From Paramoeba atlantica (Eukaryota; Discosea): a DNA stretch of 64,000 nucleotides. The stretch's first letter is position 1; every line of letters begins with the position of its first letter. The position numbers and the translations under genes were made by a program. Shown piece by piece: positions 1 through 9,733 of the stretch. The DNA is taken from the NCBI GenBank assembly GCA_977017575.1, contig CDRNVI010000008.1, positions 1-64,000 of the forward strand, written 5' to 3'. The notes under the pieces are model-generated. The model was not told the origin of the DNA. It was given only the letters and a program-made list of their open reading frames with translations, and did no database searches.

Positions 1-2
1 AC

Positions 3-65
3 GATATTCAGAACGAGATCTCTCGTTTGCAACAAAAATTAGCTCAAACGGCCTCACGAGGCTAA
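3..65 (+). CDS. C-terminal tail of an upstream gene (partial)
   Basis: The first 65 bases hold an open frame entering from the left edge and ending at TAA (63-65). The 20 residues are charged and heptad-like (I..EI..L.QKL), as in the end of a coiled coil. It is on the same strand as all other host genes. It is too short to identify, and could be chance. Confidence 0.35.
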   Translation, partial: DIQNEISRLQQKLAQTASRG

Positions 66-87
66 AATGCGAAGCTAGTCAGTTTTC

Positions 88-400
88 GTGGCCCCCCCTG
101 TATACATGTATATTGGCGTGCCGTCCACAATCGCAGTAACGCGAGTAAACTGACGGTGCTGATACATGAGGCGATACAAAGCTCTACGTCTTGCTTTTGC
201 AAAGAAGTACGAGCATTGGACGCACGCCGACTGGAGACGTGTGCTTTTTACTTATGAAAGTAAGATCTGACTTTCGAGTCGAATGGCAGCCGTATTTGAA
301 TATTTCACTGTAATATTAAAAAATATTTCCAAAATCGGCCAAAATACAAGACCTGCAGAGAGGGTACATATCGTTGTCCGACACTGTATGTCAGAGTGTC
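88..400 (+). mobile_element. Tc1/mariner transposase remnant
   Basis: A frame around 163-269 encodes a stretch close to the Tc1 motif K.RL.FAKK...W...DW..VL..DESK, here RLAFAKKYEHW followed by WRRVLFTYESK. The first catalytic Asp (D of DESK) is Tyr, and a stop follows at once, so the copy is dead. A C-run followed by TGTATAC at about 92-106 resembles the termini of other elements in this window. The element ends cannot be fixed. It sits in the gap before the USP5-like gene. Confidence 0.55.
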
Positions 401-459
401 AATCCATTTATATGAAATTTATTTCATGTCTTTAAATATAGAATTGTAGTTTTCTGGCA

Positions 460-2499
460 ATGTTGGAAGAAAATATATGCTCTCATCTGTGCATTTCCTT
501 GTGCGCCAAAACTTGCTCCTCCTTCGAAAAATTGACCAATGAATGTTCGTATTGTTTTTTGGGTCTTTCAAAAGTAACAATTCACATTTGCTTAACTTGC
601 TTTAGTGCATACTGTTCTTCACATATTGCAGCACACGGGAAGCGTTCTCCAGATCACTTTTGCTTTCTTAGCGCTAGCGTTACATCAGATCCACTGCAAA
701 ATAAATTTGATGTTATCCAAGGAACCTTGGTTTGTAATTTTTGTGACATCCGATGCAAAAATATCCTGAAAAACGAAACCATGAACCACATTTTAGGCAA
801 GTTGGAGCAAATTCACCCTCCTGACTCAGAATGCTACATACCAGAAGCACCCATAAAATTTGATTGTTTTCACCAAATGGATCTCACACAAACCAATAAA
901 TCAGCAAAACCCTTGGAAAGGTGTAGTTTGTGTTCAGCATTCAAAAACCTCTGGTTATGCCTCACTTGCGGAAACGTTGCATGCGGAAGAAGAGATACTG
1001 GAGGGCGCGGTCATGCGCGCGCACATTATCAGCTCACCAATCATCCGATCGCAGTAAAGTTGGGCACTATCCGGGCCGATGGAACTGCGGATGTATGGTG
1101 CTATGCTTGCGATGATGCGATCGTAGATTATTCTTTACAAAGTCACGTTGGAAACTATGGCATCAATATGGAAAGTCAAAAGAAAACTGAGAACACAACA
1201 CGGGAAATTGAGGCTAGTCACGCAACGAAGACCTTTAAAGAAACTAGTATTGAAGAGGCGAGAGACGAAGAACATCCTGTGATAGGCAGACATCTAGTAG
1301 GTTTCAAAAACACTGGCAATACGTGTTACATAGCATGCGCCTTGCACATGTTCTTTGCTTCAAAGTTCGTTGGCAACGCCTACTCTACGGAATCATGCCT
1401 GAGACATATTATGCTTTCTCATCCGAATGGTGAGCTTCACTGTCCCACATGCCAGTTAATAAAAGTAGCCAATAGTTTACTGAGCAGTTGCGCGTCAGCA
1501 GATTCTCCTTTACACGTTCATCATTTCAAGATCCCATGGTTGAAGGGAACAAGGTTTGAGGCCCCTGTTCAAAACGATGTGGATGAGTTCATACAATTCT
1601 TTTTGGAGAAATTATCCTACGAATCTTATCAAAGTGGATTGGACTTAAATTCAAGCCATGCAATTTATGTGCTGGAACGTCGTAAGTGCGACGGATGCCA
1701 TAAATTAGAATATAACATCGAGCGACACTTCACAATGTCGGTTCCACTACCCAGTGTGCCGAAACATAAAAACTGGAATCATTCAAATTTCTTTCCTCAA
1801 ATCTCATTTCAGGATTGTCTTAAAGAGTTTGCAAGGCCTTACACACAATACCGCACATGCGCTGAGTGCAAGGGTACTTCTCATACTCTATCGAATTCCG
1901 TGTTGCGTTTTCCTCCTATTCTGTTTGTAAGCCTACAAAGATTCTACTGGGATCAAGATAAACAAGAAGTAAAGAAGGTGGGCGTCGCTGTTAAAGGGTT
2001 GAACTCAGAGGTGCTGAATTTTTCTTCGGTGCAATACTCAGATTTCAAAAACGCTGATCCTTCAAAAATGTGTACTAGCCATGAGTCGCGCGATACTATG
2101 CAAGAGAATTCGCTTCCCGAAGTGACTTTGGCTCAACTTATTTCCTTGGATGTGCCACAGGACTTGGCAGAGGAGGCGCTCAAGCGAGTGGGAGGCAACC
2201 TGGAAGCGTCGCTGGCGCTTATACCTGCGCTTTCTTGGAGCTCCTACACACCTACGGGTTTGCCCAGTGATGGACCGCGCTCTAACGACAAAAGCGAAGG
2301 TACCACTCCCTTATTCGGATACATTCTACGTGGAATGATTACCCATTTGGGGCCAAATGCTGAGTGTGGACATTATGTGGCCTATTTACTGCTTCCCGGG
2401 CAAGGATGGTTTTCATATGACGATAGCAAGGTAAGAAAATGCGTGGCTCCTCCCTTCGAATCGGCCTACGTGTATTTCTTCGAACGAGTAGGTACTTAA
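460..2499 (+). CDS. USP5/Ubp14-like ubiquitin carboxyl-terminal hydrolase (isopeptidase T)
   Basis: A cysteine protease that should disassemble unanchored polyubiquitin, in cytosol and nucleus. The 679 residues hold, in order: a Cys/His-rich N-terminal module (about 8-75) placed like the cryptic UBP finger of USP5; a classical ZnF-UBP (about 135-230, with CSLC, CLTCG and HARAHY); the USP Cys box GNTCY with catalytic Cys289; one UBA domain at about 555-590; and the His box CGHYVAY with His638, followed by WFSYDDSKV. A known USP5 has two UBA domains, so this copy (shorter than the usual ~800-860 aa) has kept one. The start is the first ATG after stops, just behind the pyrimidine-rich run TTTTCTGG. 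Family assignment is firm; the unanchored-chain specificity is inferred from the ZnF-UBP. Confidence 0.85.
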   Translation: MLEENICSHLCISLCAKTCSSFEKLTNECSYCFLGLSKVTIHICLTCFSAYCSSHIAAHGKRSPDHFCFLSASVTSDPLQNKFDVIQGTLVCNFCDIRCKNILKNETMNHILGKLEQIHPPDSECYIPEAPIKFDCFHQMDLTQTNKSAKPLERCSLCSAFKNLWLCLTCGNVACGRRDTGGRGHARAHYQLTNHPIAVKLGTIRADGTADVWCYACDDAIVDYSLQSHVGNYGINMESQKKTENTTREIEASHATKTFKETSIEEARDEEHPVIGRHLVGFKNTGNTCYIACALHMFFASKFVGNAYSTESCLRHIMLSHPNGELHCPTCQLIKVANSLLSSCASADSPLHVHHFKIPWLKGTRFEAPVQNDVDEFIQFFLEKLSYESYQSGLDLNSSHAIYVLERRKCDGCHKLEYNIERHFTMSVPLPSVPKHKNWNHSNFFPQISFQDCLKEFARPYTQYRTCAECKGTSHTLSNSVLRFPPILFVSLQRFYWDQDKQEVKKVGVAVKGLNSEVLNFSSVQYSDFKNADPSKMCTSHESRDTMQENSLPEVTLAQLISLDVPQDLAEEALKRVGGNLEASLALIPALSWSSYTPTGLPSDGPRSNDKSEGTTPLFGYILRGMITHLGPNAECGHYVAYLLLPGQGWFSYDDSKVRKCVAPPFESAYVYFFERVGT

Positions 2500-2753
2500 A
2501 CATGCAGTTTGTCCTTCCCCTTCTAGATTGCTATCATAGTTGAAAATTCGTGTTTTGTCCCAACTGTAGAAAATGTGTTTTTTTGAGTTAGTCTCAGGGT
2601 GTGTCCCAAAGAATCTTCGATCTATTCAGTGCACAATAAGTACAATATTAAGTTTGTACCTTTCCATTCTTTCTACGTTTTTGTGCCACCCCTTTCATTT
2701 GTGTCGTTTAATTTCGTACATGTTGCGTTTTTCGAGTTCCCACGCAGACCCTT

Positions 2754-4130
2754 ATGCTGTTTCCTTTCCTCTTGTTATGTAGTCTCACCCTACATTGTAC
2801 CTCAGCGCACGAGCCCTGGGCCATTATCCTCTCCAGCAGTCGGTTTTGGTTCAACTACAGACACACCGCTAACGCGCTCACCTTCCACCGTCTCCTCACC
2901 CAGCAAGGCGTCCCGTCCTCCCACATCCTGCTCCTCCTCGCGGACCCCCTCGCCTGTAACTCACGCAACCCCTACCCTGGCACCATCTACGCCCACCCGT
3001 CTCTCACCGACAACCTCTTCGCTCCCCCCCACCCCTGTGGAACACAACCCCCAATGTCTCTTCTCTCCCACAAAGGGTACGACGTCACCCCGGAGTCTCT
3101 GTTTCGTGCCCTCCAAGGGCGACCGTTCTCTCCTCGTGCCTCCTCCTCCTCCCCCTCATCTCCTGCTTCCTCTTCTCCTACGAACACCGAAAAAGGAAGA
3201 AACGCTTCGGCTTCGTCTTCTTTTTTTTCTCTTTTCCCTTTTTCGCTTTTTTCTTCCTCTTCACCCTCTCCCAATAAGAATACAAAAGCAACGCGTAAGA
3301 AACGAAGAAGAAGAGACAATGAAAAAGAAGAAGGAAAAAAAGAAAAAGAAGAAAAACCAGAAGAAGAAGAAGAAGAAAAACCAGAAGAAAATGAAAAAGA
3401 AGAAAACACACGTTATTTTTCCTCTTCTTCCCCTAAAAACAGAAATAAGAAAGACCACGACCACGAGACCCCCCCCTTCACCCCCCCCTCCCCCTTCACC
3501 CCCCCTCCCCACGCCCACCTCCTGCTCTACCTCACCGGCCACGGCGCCCGCGGGCTCCTCAAGTTCCACGACGCCCGCGAGATGCCCTACGCCGCCCTCG
3601 CCGCGGAGGTCCACCGGCTGTTCCTCCGGGTGCGGTTCGCGCGGCTGCTGGTGCTCGCGGAGACCTGCGAGGGGGCGTCGCTGTGCGCCGCGCTGCACAC
3701 CCCGGGGGTCGTGTGCGTGGCCGCGAGCGACGTCGGGGAGCCCTCCAGGTCGTGGGCCCGGGACCCGCGGGTGGGGCAGCCCGTGGTGGACCGGTTCGCC
3801 AGGAGCACGGAGAGGGGGGTGGGGGCGGGGAGGGCGGAGAGGGAGAAAGAGAAAACAGAAAAGGGGGGAGGGAAGGAAGCGGGGTGTGGCCCTCCGATGT
3901 TGCGGAGGTTGATGCGACATTGGAGGGAGGGGAGGGGGGAGATACGCTCGACGGTGCGGGTGTATGTGTCGGGGAGGGAAGGGGAGGGGGAAGGGGGGAA
4001 GGTGGTGAAAATGTACCCTGTGGAGTCGTTTTCGGGGGAGGAAGAGGAGGGGTTGGATGGTTTGTTGGAGAGTATATGGGATGTGGAGGAGGAGACGGTG
4101 TCGTTTCCGGATTTGCAGGACGTGGAGTGA
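2754..4130 (+). CDS. GPI-anchor transamidase catalytic subunit (PIG-K/GPI8, caspase-like)
   Basis: Cysteine protease subunit of the ER-lumenal GPI transamidase, which swaps a C-terminal peptide for a GPI anchor. A signal peptide opens the protein (MLFPFLLLCSLTLHC, cut near residue 18), followed by the family-typical WA.I..SSRFWFNYRH.AN. The catalytic pair is visible: His263 in LTGHGARG and Cys305 in ETCEGASL, 42 residues apart as in the human enzyme. Between the first block and the catalytic core sits a foreign-looking low-complexity insert (about 125-240) of Ser, then Lys/Glu, then Pro runs. The tail is Gly/Arg/Glu-rich and no C-terminal membrane anchor is evident. The coding strand turns from C-rich (3470-3560) to G-rich (3600-4100). 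An acceptor-like TTCCCACGCAG lies 7 bases before the ATG. Confidence 0.8.
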   Translation: MLFPFLLLCSLTLHCTSAHEPWAIILSSSRFWFNYRHTANALTFHRLLTQQGVPSSHILLLLADPLACNSRNPYPGTIYAHPSLTDNLFAPPHPCGTQPPMSLLSHKGYDVTPESLFRALQGRPFSPRASSSSPSSPASSSPTNTEKGRNASASSSFFSLFPFSLFSSSSPSPNKNTKATRKKRRRRDNEKEEGKKEKEEKPEEEEEEKPEENEKEENTRYFSSSSPKNRNKKDHDHETPPFTPPSPFTPPPHAHLLLYLTGHGARGLLKFHDAREMPYAALAAEVHRLFLRVRFARLLVLAETCEGASLCAALHTPGVVCVAASDVGEPSRSWARDPRVGQPVVDRFARSTERGVGAGRAEREKEKTEKGGGKEAGCGPPMLRRLMRHWREGRGEIRSTVRVYVSGREGEGEGGKVVKMYPVESFSGEEEEGLDGLLESIWDVEEETVSFPDLQDVE

Positions 4131-4596
4131 GGTCTTTTTTTCCTGGAGGCGCGTAACGTGTATCCCTTTTTTACCATAAAGGAGAGTATATCAGAAAGAT
4201 GTGTGTACCATCTGAGAGAAAATTGGTCTTCCCCTACAAGCTTCAAAGGTGATACGTGCTGACGGTTTGTCCATAAATTACCAGGACAGTGAGAAACGAC
4301 CTTTCGGTCTGCCTTCTTAGGCATGCTGATCTGCACGACATAGAGAATTACTTCAGTAGAAAGGTGGAAGGGAAAAGTTATGTGCAGACGCTCATCTTGC
4401 TGCACACGAAATATACATGGCGTGAGTGGGATTGGGTTCATGGTGCTTGAGCAATAATACTTTTTTCACCATCAAATTTCTTTCTCTTTGGAGGACTTTA
4501 ATATGGATAAACTCAGAAGAAGATTTGTGAATATGAATGTAATCTGAACGTATTGAAATTTGATACTCTTTTCCGTTTTTTCAGTTTTCCCACACA
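4131..4596. other. Intergenic spacer with acceptor-like polypyrimidine-AG
   Basis: There is no convincing gene in this 466-base gap; a long minus-strand frame here is a continuation of the antisense shadow of the PIG-K gene. The 3' end carries TTTTCCGTTTTTTCAG, ending at 4583, 13 bases before the next ATG. It looks like a trans-splice acceptor. Confidence 0.4.
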
Positions 4597-5265
4597 ATGG
4601 CCGTCACCCCATGGCTCGGGCCTTTGTGCTCTCCAGCAGAGGTAGAAACCTATCTTAATGACGAGGACCCCAACTCCTCTCCCCCTATGTCCTGCCTCAC
4701 CTGGATCAAATGGCTGCGTGAGGCCGAAGATGACGAAGACACCCGCCGCATTCAGTGGGATCGACTTTTTGCAGAGCTCAATTGGATTCGACACGAAAAA
4801 CAGCAACGGCAGAACCGTGCAAACCATAAAAGTACAGGAAAAGATTCAATTCCATCGGGTTCAGAGACACCTCTTGTTCCACCTCCACCCGTTGATGTCT
4901 CTAGTTCGGAAAAGAATCCCATTTCAGGTCCAACCTCAAACGAGGAACCGCGGGGCAAGAAGCGGCCTGCGGCTTCTACAGTTCCGGATAAGGTGGAGCC
5001 CATACCTGAACCAGTGGCAATGCAACACCCGCCTCATACCACTGGTTCATGCACGGCTGATTCGCTGCCGCAAAGCTCTGAGCTCACACAAGGACCGCCG
5101 TCAGAGGAGAGGAAGCCTTTGCCGGAGGAAAGTTTGGTGGGGAAGGAAACTATAGTCCATGAGGAAATTGCCAGAGCGGGAACCAACGTGACAGTCCCAC
5201 GTCCAGCGCCTCCTCGAGCCGTTCGTATGAAGTTACGGACGAAGCCCCCACGAACAGTGAAGTAG
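4597..5265 (+). CDS. Conserved-looking protein of unknown function, acidic N-terminus and disordered tail
   Basis: I do not recognise this 222-residue protein. The first 70 residues look folded: Trp-rich and helical, with LTWIKWLREAEDDEDTRR and a second helix RLFAELNWIRHEKQQRQN. The rest is Pro/Ser/Glu-rich and probably disordered, ending in a basic patch (RMKLRTKPPRTVK). There are no membrane segments or zinc ligands. The ATG lies just behind a strong polypyrimidine-AG, which supports the start. It is the last host gene before the transposon island. Confidence 0.65.
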   Translation: MAVTPWLGPLCSPAEVETYLNDEDPNSSPPMSCLTWIKWLREAEDDEDTRRIQWDRLFAELNWIRHEKQQRQNRANHKSTGKDSIPSGSETPLVPPPPVDVSSSEKNPISGPTSNEEPRGKKRPAASTVPDKVEPIPEPVAMQHPPHTTGSCTADSLPQSSELTQGPPSEERKPLPEESLVGKETIVHEEIARAGTNVTVPRPAPPRAVRMKLRTKPPRTVK

Positions 5266-5597
5266 GGAAGGTTAAACGGTTCGTTCGTTAGGAGAGAAAG
5301 AAATATTGGCGTTGCGGGAGGTGTGTGGATAGGATGAAACCCTGTAGATGGTTAGGTTTCGGATGTGAGGTACGTAGTGATACACAAAGGACTTGTAAAA
5401 TAAGTTTCTTCCTCTTTACTAAATACATACAAATATACACATACATATAATGTATGTGGACTTTCGATTAGATGTTTTAGTACACTCCGTTTTGGCTACC
5501 ACTCAGAATTAGAAAGTCGTCATGACGTCAACAGTCTTTAGCACAACGATGGGCCGGATTGAACGAATAATGTACGAATTTTCTTCTTCGTAATTTT
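5266..5597. other. Non-coding, AT-rich spacer
   Basis: No gene seen. There are short CATACAAATATACACATACATATAA-like alternations near 5420-5450, and nothing else of note. Confidence 0.4.
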
Positions 5598-6601
5598 TTA
5601 TAAAACTTTTCCATAATGCAACCTTTTGGCTTCCTTCATTAACGAATGGGGGCTGCATAATAGGTAGTAATATAGTGCGCGCAATACATGCGCAGATCGT
5701 CTAAAACTCGCTTCTGCATACTTGTCCCATTCACCTGCAGATATCCGTTGCACTTTTCTGCTAGGGTGCGTAGACGCTCTTGGGTCAATTCCCAAAAGCA
5801 ATTTGCACCAATTCACCGATAGGGTGTTGTACTCAGAAGGAAATGTAAGAGTGCCTTCCTCAGTTCTTTGCGCGCCTTGTGTCGGTTTAGGTTCTGCGGA
5901 TCATTAAAAAAGACTCGCACCATACCCTCAAGTAGGTCGTCAGAAAGATGTCTCTTCTTGTTTTCTATGTGTAGCATGTGACCAAATTCGCGTTCCGTGT
6001 GTGTTTCGGAAAAGTGAATCCGGTTTATTGCTTGTCTAAACACTCGGATGTGCTTGTATTTTTGAGAAATAGAACTTCGCCAATAGCTCTCCACAACTTG
6101 TCGCTATGCATCATCAACCAGGCGATCAAATTCCGACTCCAACACTTCTCGTGACACATTATTTTCGAAGATATGCGTTACCCTACTCTTTTTACCGTAA
6201 TATTTTGGCATTGCGTCTACGACAATTTTTTCATGTGTTTCACTATTGTATTAGAAGGGAAATCCAAGTACTTAACAAATGATGATGAGCGCACAAGCAA
6301 ATGAATGCCGGGGATCGCAGTTGCTTGTAATAGCGCATGCGCAGATAAAGTAGTAGCTGTTGCGGCGGAGGTATGTCAGTATTCAAGCAGGGTGAAAACC
6401 CCGTTTACACTGAAGCACAGTCGTGTCCGACGCCTCACATAATTTTCCAAAAATTCTGAGAGGCATGGGAAGATGAAATACCCGCATCATATTTTCCTGA
6501 TCCTGAGTAGAGAACGCCTGAAGTGTGTCTGGACTATTAGTTGCCTTCAAGGCGGAACGAATGCGCTCATAGCCAGACCCGCAACAACAGTGTGATGGCA
6601 C
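5598..6601 (-). pseudogene. Decayed transposase fragment, C-terminal part (possibly hAT-like)
   Basis: On the minus strand, broken frames read 6601 to 5598. The best piece (6094-5813) holds HTEREFGHMLHIENKKRHLSDD-type sequence, reminiscent of the hAT C-terminal dimerisation block (ERnFS...I...KRN.L...L..L). Upstream (6601-6383) and downstream (5816-5598) frames continue it with shifts and stops. The Tc1 element at 6682-8240 lies immediately upstream on this strand, and a BED-finger fragment lies beyond it (8796-8278). One interpretation is a single hAT-like gene split by the Tc1 insertion. Family naming is tentative, as the catalytic DDE core was not located. Confidence 0.35.
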
Positions 6602-6681
6602 CGCGCTTCTGGATGTACACCTATGTTATAATGTTTATATAAAATAGGTGGTGTTATAATATTATATAACATAGGTATACA
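6601..6681. repeat. AT-rich palindromic tract at the Tc1 insertion site
   Basis: The block ACCTATGTTATAAT at about 6618 is answered by ATTATATAACATAGGT at 6662-6678, forming a hairpin. The TA target of the Tc1 element is its right edge (6680-6681). A related sequence with TGTACACCTATG continues on the other side of the insertion (8241-8285), so the target was probably an AT-rich hairpin or small MITE. Confidence 0.45.
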
Positions 6682-8240
6682 GGGGTGGGCGCCTTCAGAG
6701 TGGGGGGGTCTAAAATTCGTAAAACTTGACCAATTTTGGAAAGTAATAGCGCATTCGAGAGCTCTCAAATAGTCTGGTGTAATGGCAACATCCGTTTCCC
6801 GTTTTTAGACATTCGAGATAAATGACAGAAAAACAAGGAATTTATTTTTCCCCCGAAGATGCAATTTTTCAGTTTTTTTGGCTTTTTTTAGTTTTTTTGC
6901 GCCGTTAATGCCTCAGAAACGTGTACGATCGCGAACATCACGGTTTCCCTTCCAGAGAGATGCTTATTCACCACCTGGGAAGGTAGGGCCGTCGCATCGC
7001 ATGCTTCTCGTAGACCATTACTTTCGTTCTGGGTCCTACAATGCTACAGCACGCCACTTTGAAGTAGCGGAGAGCACTGTGAAGCGATGGGTCATTCGTT
7101 ACAGCGAAACTGGTGATGTCGAAAGCATTCCCAGACGTCTGAATTTTACAGTTAGGACATCACTGTTTATCGGAGAAGCACTCCGCATAGTAGATGAGGG
7201 TACACGGGATCTTCCTTATGGTGTGGAATCATGGTGCGCTCTACATCGCGAACTTCTATCCAGAGGGTTTCAGTGTTCCAGACGCACTTTGGCTCGAGCT
7301 TTGAAGCCCGATATTATCCTCCGCGTAGTTCAGCGTAAACCACGACTAACCCAACAGCATAAAGACGTTAGAGTCCGATTCTGTAAGGACATGACGGGCT
7401 GGAGCGAACACCAGCTTGATAATATTATTTGGTGTGATGAGAAAAAGTTTACCTGCAAGAAGTCTACCAAAAACGCCTACCTTTGCCGACGGTCCGACCC
7501 TGTAAAAGAGCAGCTAGGTGAGCTGGAAGCGTGGGTAGGGGGCGATGGTATAATGGTGTGGATGGGGGTAAGCATAAAGCATGGATTTCATCTGCACATT
7601 TTTCCTAATAGAGGATGAGCAGGGAAATAGAGTTACTGTGAACGGGGCTGTTTTCGAAGCTGCCATGACCAAGCGTAATGGTCTTTTGAACTACCTACAC
7701 AGGCACCGTGCAGTTGTTGCTATGGACAATTGCCCTGCGCACAACTTGGCAAGGCGTACTTTTCAGCAGCAAAACGTGCGAACGCTCCCCTGGCCCGCAA
7801 AGTCACCAGATCTCAACCCCATCGAAAACTTGTGGAATATCATGGATCAGCACAAGGATCGCATGCGACCACGCAATCGCGCAGATCTCCTCTCTTCTAT
7901 CGAGAGTGCATACGACGCACTTCAAACCGATCTCAAAAGTACTTGCGTGAAGACCATAAAGAGTGTCTCCAAGCGCTTTCAAATCGTTATTGAGAAAAAA
8001 GGGGGAAATTGTGGGTACTGAGATTTTTTTTTGGAAAAAAAGGACTTTTTCGCTTAAAAAATAAAGTTGCAATTCGTGTTTGGGACCATTCTAGCTTTCT
8101 TTGATTCCCGTAAACTTTCGCAGAGTGCTTTTTACGATTACACTAGACTATTTGAGAGCTCTCGAATGCGCTATTACTTTCCAAAATTGAACAAGTTTTA
8201 CGAATTTTAGACCCCCCCACTCTGAAGGTGCCCACCCATG
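6682..8240 (+). mobile_element. Tc1/mariner DNA transposon, near-complete
   Basis: The element is 1559 bp, flanked by the TA target duplication (6680-6681 and 8241-8242). Its inverted repeats are long, 6682-6782 and 8138-8240: they begin CAGGGGTGGGC/CATGGGTGGGC and differ at only a few sites, so the insertion is young. Inside is one transposase gene in two overlapping frames. The long ~100-bp repeats are larger than the 25-50 bp of many Tc1 elements. It sits inside an older transposase ruin on the minus strand. Confidence 0.88.
6908..8021 (+). CDS. Tc1/mariner transposase (DDE), interrupted by one frameshift
   Basis: Cut-and-paste transposase. From the ATG at 6908 the first frame gives an N-terminal helix-turn-helix (YNATARHFEVAESTVKRWV, about residues 40-62), a second DNA-binding segment, and the first catalytic Asp in IIWCDEKKF. 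It then runs through DGIMVWMGVSIKHGFHLHIF to a stop at 7618. The second frame (7581-8021) carries the second Asp in VAMDNCPAH and the Glu in SPDLNPIENLW. The two are separated by 32 residues, so the signature is DD32E rather than the common DD34E or DD34D. The switch lies near a T-run at about 7597, so a single +1 slip explains it. An in-frame TTG at 6878 upstream is unlikely to be the start. Confidence 0.8.
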
Positions 8241-8277
8241 TATGTTGTATAATATATGTTATATAATATATGTACAC

Positions 8278-8796
8278 CTATGTCAATATATTCAACATTT
8301 TGAATCTTACCCAGGTCAATGAATCTACTGGCATCGATAATGTTCCTAGGAAGAAGGTCTTCGCCTTCTTCGCTGTGTTTATGGTTGTGCGCAGTGGGCC
8401 ATGCAAAATGGTGAATGCGGTGGGAGTAGATGAAAAAAGAAGACAAATTTGAGATTCTGACGCCTCTGGGATTACACGTGTATTCAAGTATGTTTGACTC
8501 AAGGAAGCCTCAGCAACTGTCCCAGTTACCTCCACCACCTCATTATTTCTCTCAAGCGATCGCTTACGCTCCGGTTGTTCATGGCGTCGAATAATATTCG
8601 CTCTCGCGGCAACAAACTCTTCTTTGTGGGCAGTAGTTGACATAACGTCCTTCCAGTTGCCGTGCATCGATTTCATGTGTTCGATAAGGACAGAATGAGA
8701 TCGTTCTGCAGACTTCTTCGCTTTGTAGCCATATTTTTCATTGGCTCTTGGGCACTTCGTACACAACCAATAAATAGCATTCCCAGGGTCCCGCAC
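8278..8796 (-). pseudogene. BED-type zinc-finger fragment of a transposase
   Basis: The minus-strand frame of 172 residues begins near IYWLCTKCPRANEKYG and then has HSVLIEHMKSMHG: C-x2-C...H-x4-5-H in the spacing of a BED finger, the N-terminal DNA-binding module of hAT transposases. The rest is not recognisable and runs out near the right edge of the Tc1 insertion. With the 6094-5813 piece on the far side it may be the front half of the same interrupted gene. Confidence 0.4.
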
Positions 8797-9502
8797 AAAT
8801 CACCACTCCATTAACTGATCACCATTGCTTTTTGACCACCAATGCTTTTTGGCATGTGAAAAGATTGAAATTAAAATGACTGAAAATATGAACCGTGATC
8901 CCTAAAAAAGTTTGATTATCAGTAGTAAGAAAAGTGTGTTGTGTGTGGGGGGGGGGGGTTATTATTTCTATAAAAACGGGATGTCGGCTCTATTTGCTGC
9001 TTACTCCACCTTTTTCCCGTAATCAATCTTCAATTGATCGTTTCCTTCCAGTACCGGCCGTACTCCCGCCCGAACTTATTCTTATACCGTAGGTAATGGA
9101 GGGTCTCGAAAGCAGGCTCAACCGAAATGGCGGACTTCAGGGCTTTCGCTCCGATTGCGGGACTAATTCGATTTTTTACAGGAACGCGCGGTGGCAGACG
9201 AGGGACCTGATTTGGTTCAAGAGATTCCTCGGCAATGCTCAGTTGTGATACATGTGAAGTGATGGCTGATGCATCCACCATTGACTCCGTGATAACGCTT
9301 GAGGAGCGTCTGAGCTCGGCTCTGGATTCTATGGGATCCCAACATTGTCGGTTTCGTGACTGCCGAAAGAGCCTCGCGTAGCAAAAGCAGTTGTGTCAAC
9401 CCTATTTCATAAATAATTATAATTCTTTATTTGATCGAGGGGGGTGATACTGAAACAATTTCCCAAAGCCAAGTTGAGTAAATTTGTGCAATTTTTCTTT
9501 TT
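8797..9502. other. Transposon-derived spacer
   Basis: There is no intact gene. A minus-strand frame of 83 residues (9281-9030) is Pro/Arg-rich and not identifiable. A G-run of about 13 lies at 8947-8959. The stretch is probably old transposon sequence, since recognisable transposase pieces flank it. Confidence 0.35.
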
Positions 9503-9733
9503 TTAGTTTATCTTCCGATAAACTCTATGTGCCGTGCTTACCTCGACCTTGTAATCTCGGGCGGCGGCGCTTACAGACTTGCCAGCATCCATACTGGCAC
9601 ATAGGTTATTTTTTAGTTGTATGGTAAGATCTACCCGAACCTTCTGCAGCTGCTCAGCGAGCTGGTAAGATGCATTTAATATTAGTGCGGTGGATGAAGT
9701 AGATGAAGTATCATCGGGAAAGGGCAGTTTCAT
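9503..9733 (-). pseudogene. Helix-turn-helix fragment of a Tc1-like transposase
   Basis: The minus-strand frame ends with LCASMDAGKSVSAAARDYKV followed by STAHRVYRKIN. This is the typical first DNA-binding helix-turn-helix of Tc1/pogo transposases (..AGKS...IAR...VS.STV.R). It is only the N-terminal part, and its 5' portion lies within the tandem duplication of 9594-9917. Confidence 0.5.

Noticed and set aside
2599-3912. 437-codon frame overlapping PIG-K in a different phase
   Set aside because: Pro/Ser/Arg/Lys low complexity; the PIG-K frame has the signal peptide and catalytic residues.
3261-4441. Long minus-strand open frames opposite the PIG-K gene
   Set aside because: They arise from the C/G-rich, low-stop composition; no domain, and the + strand carries the conserved catalytic motifs.
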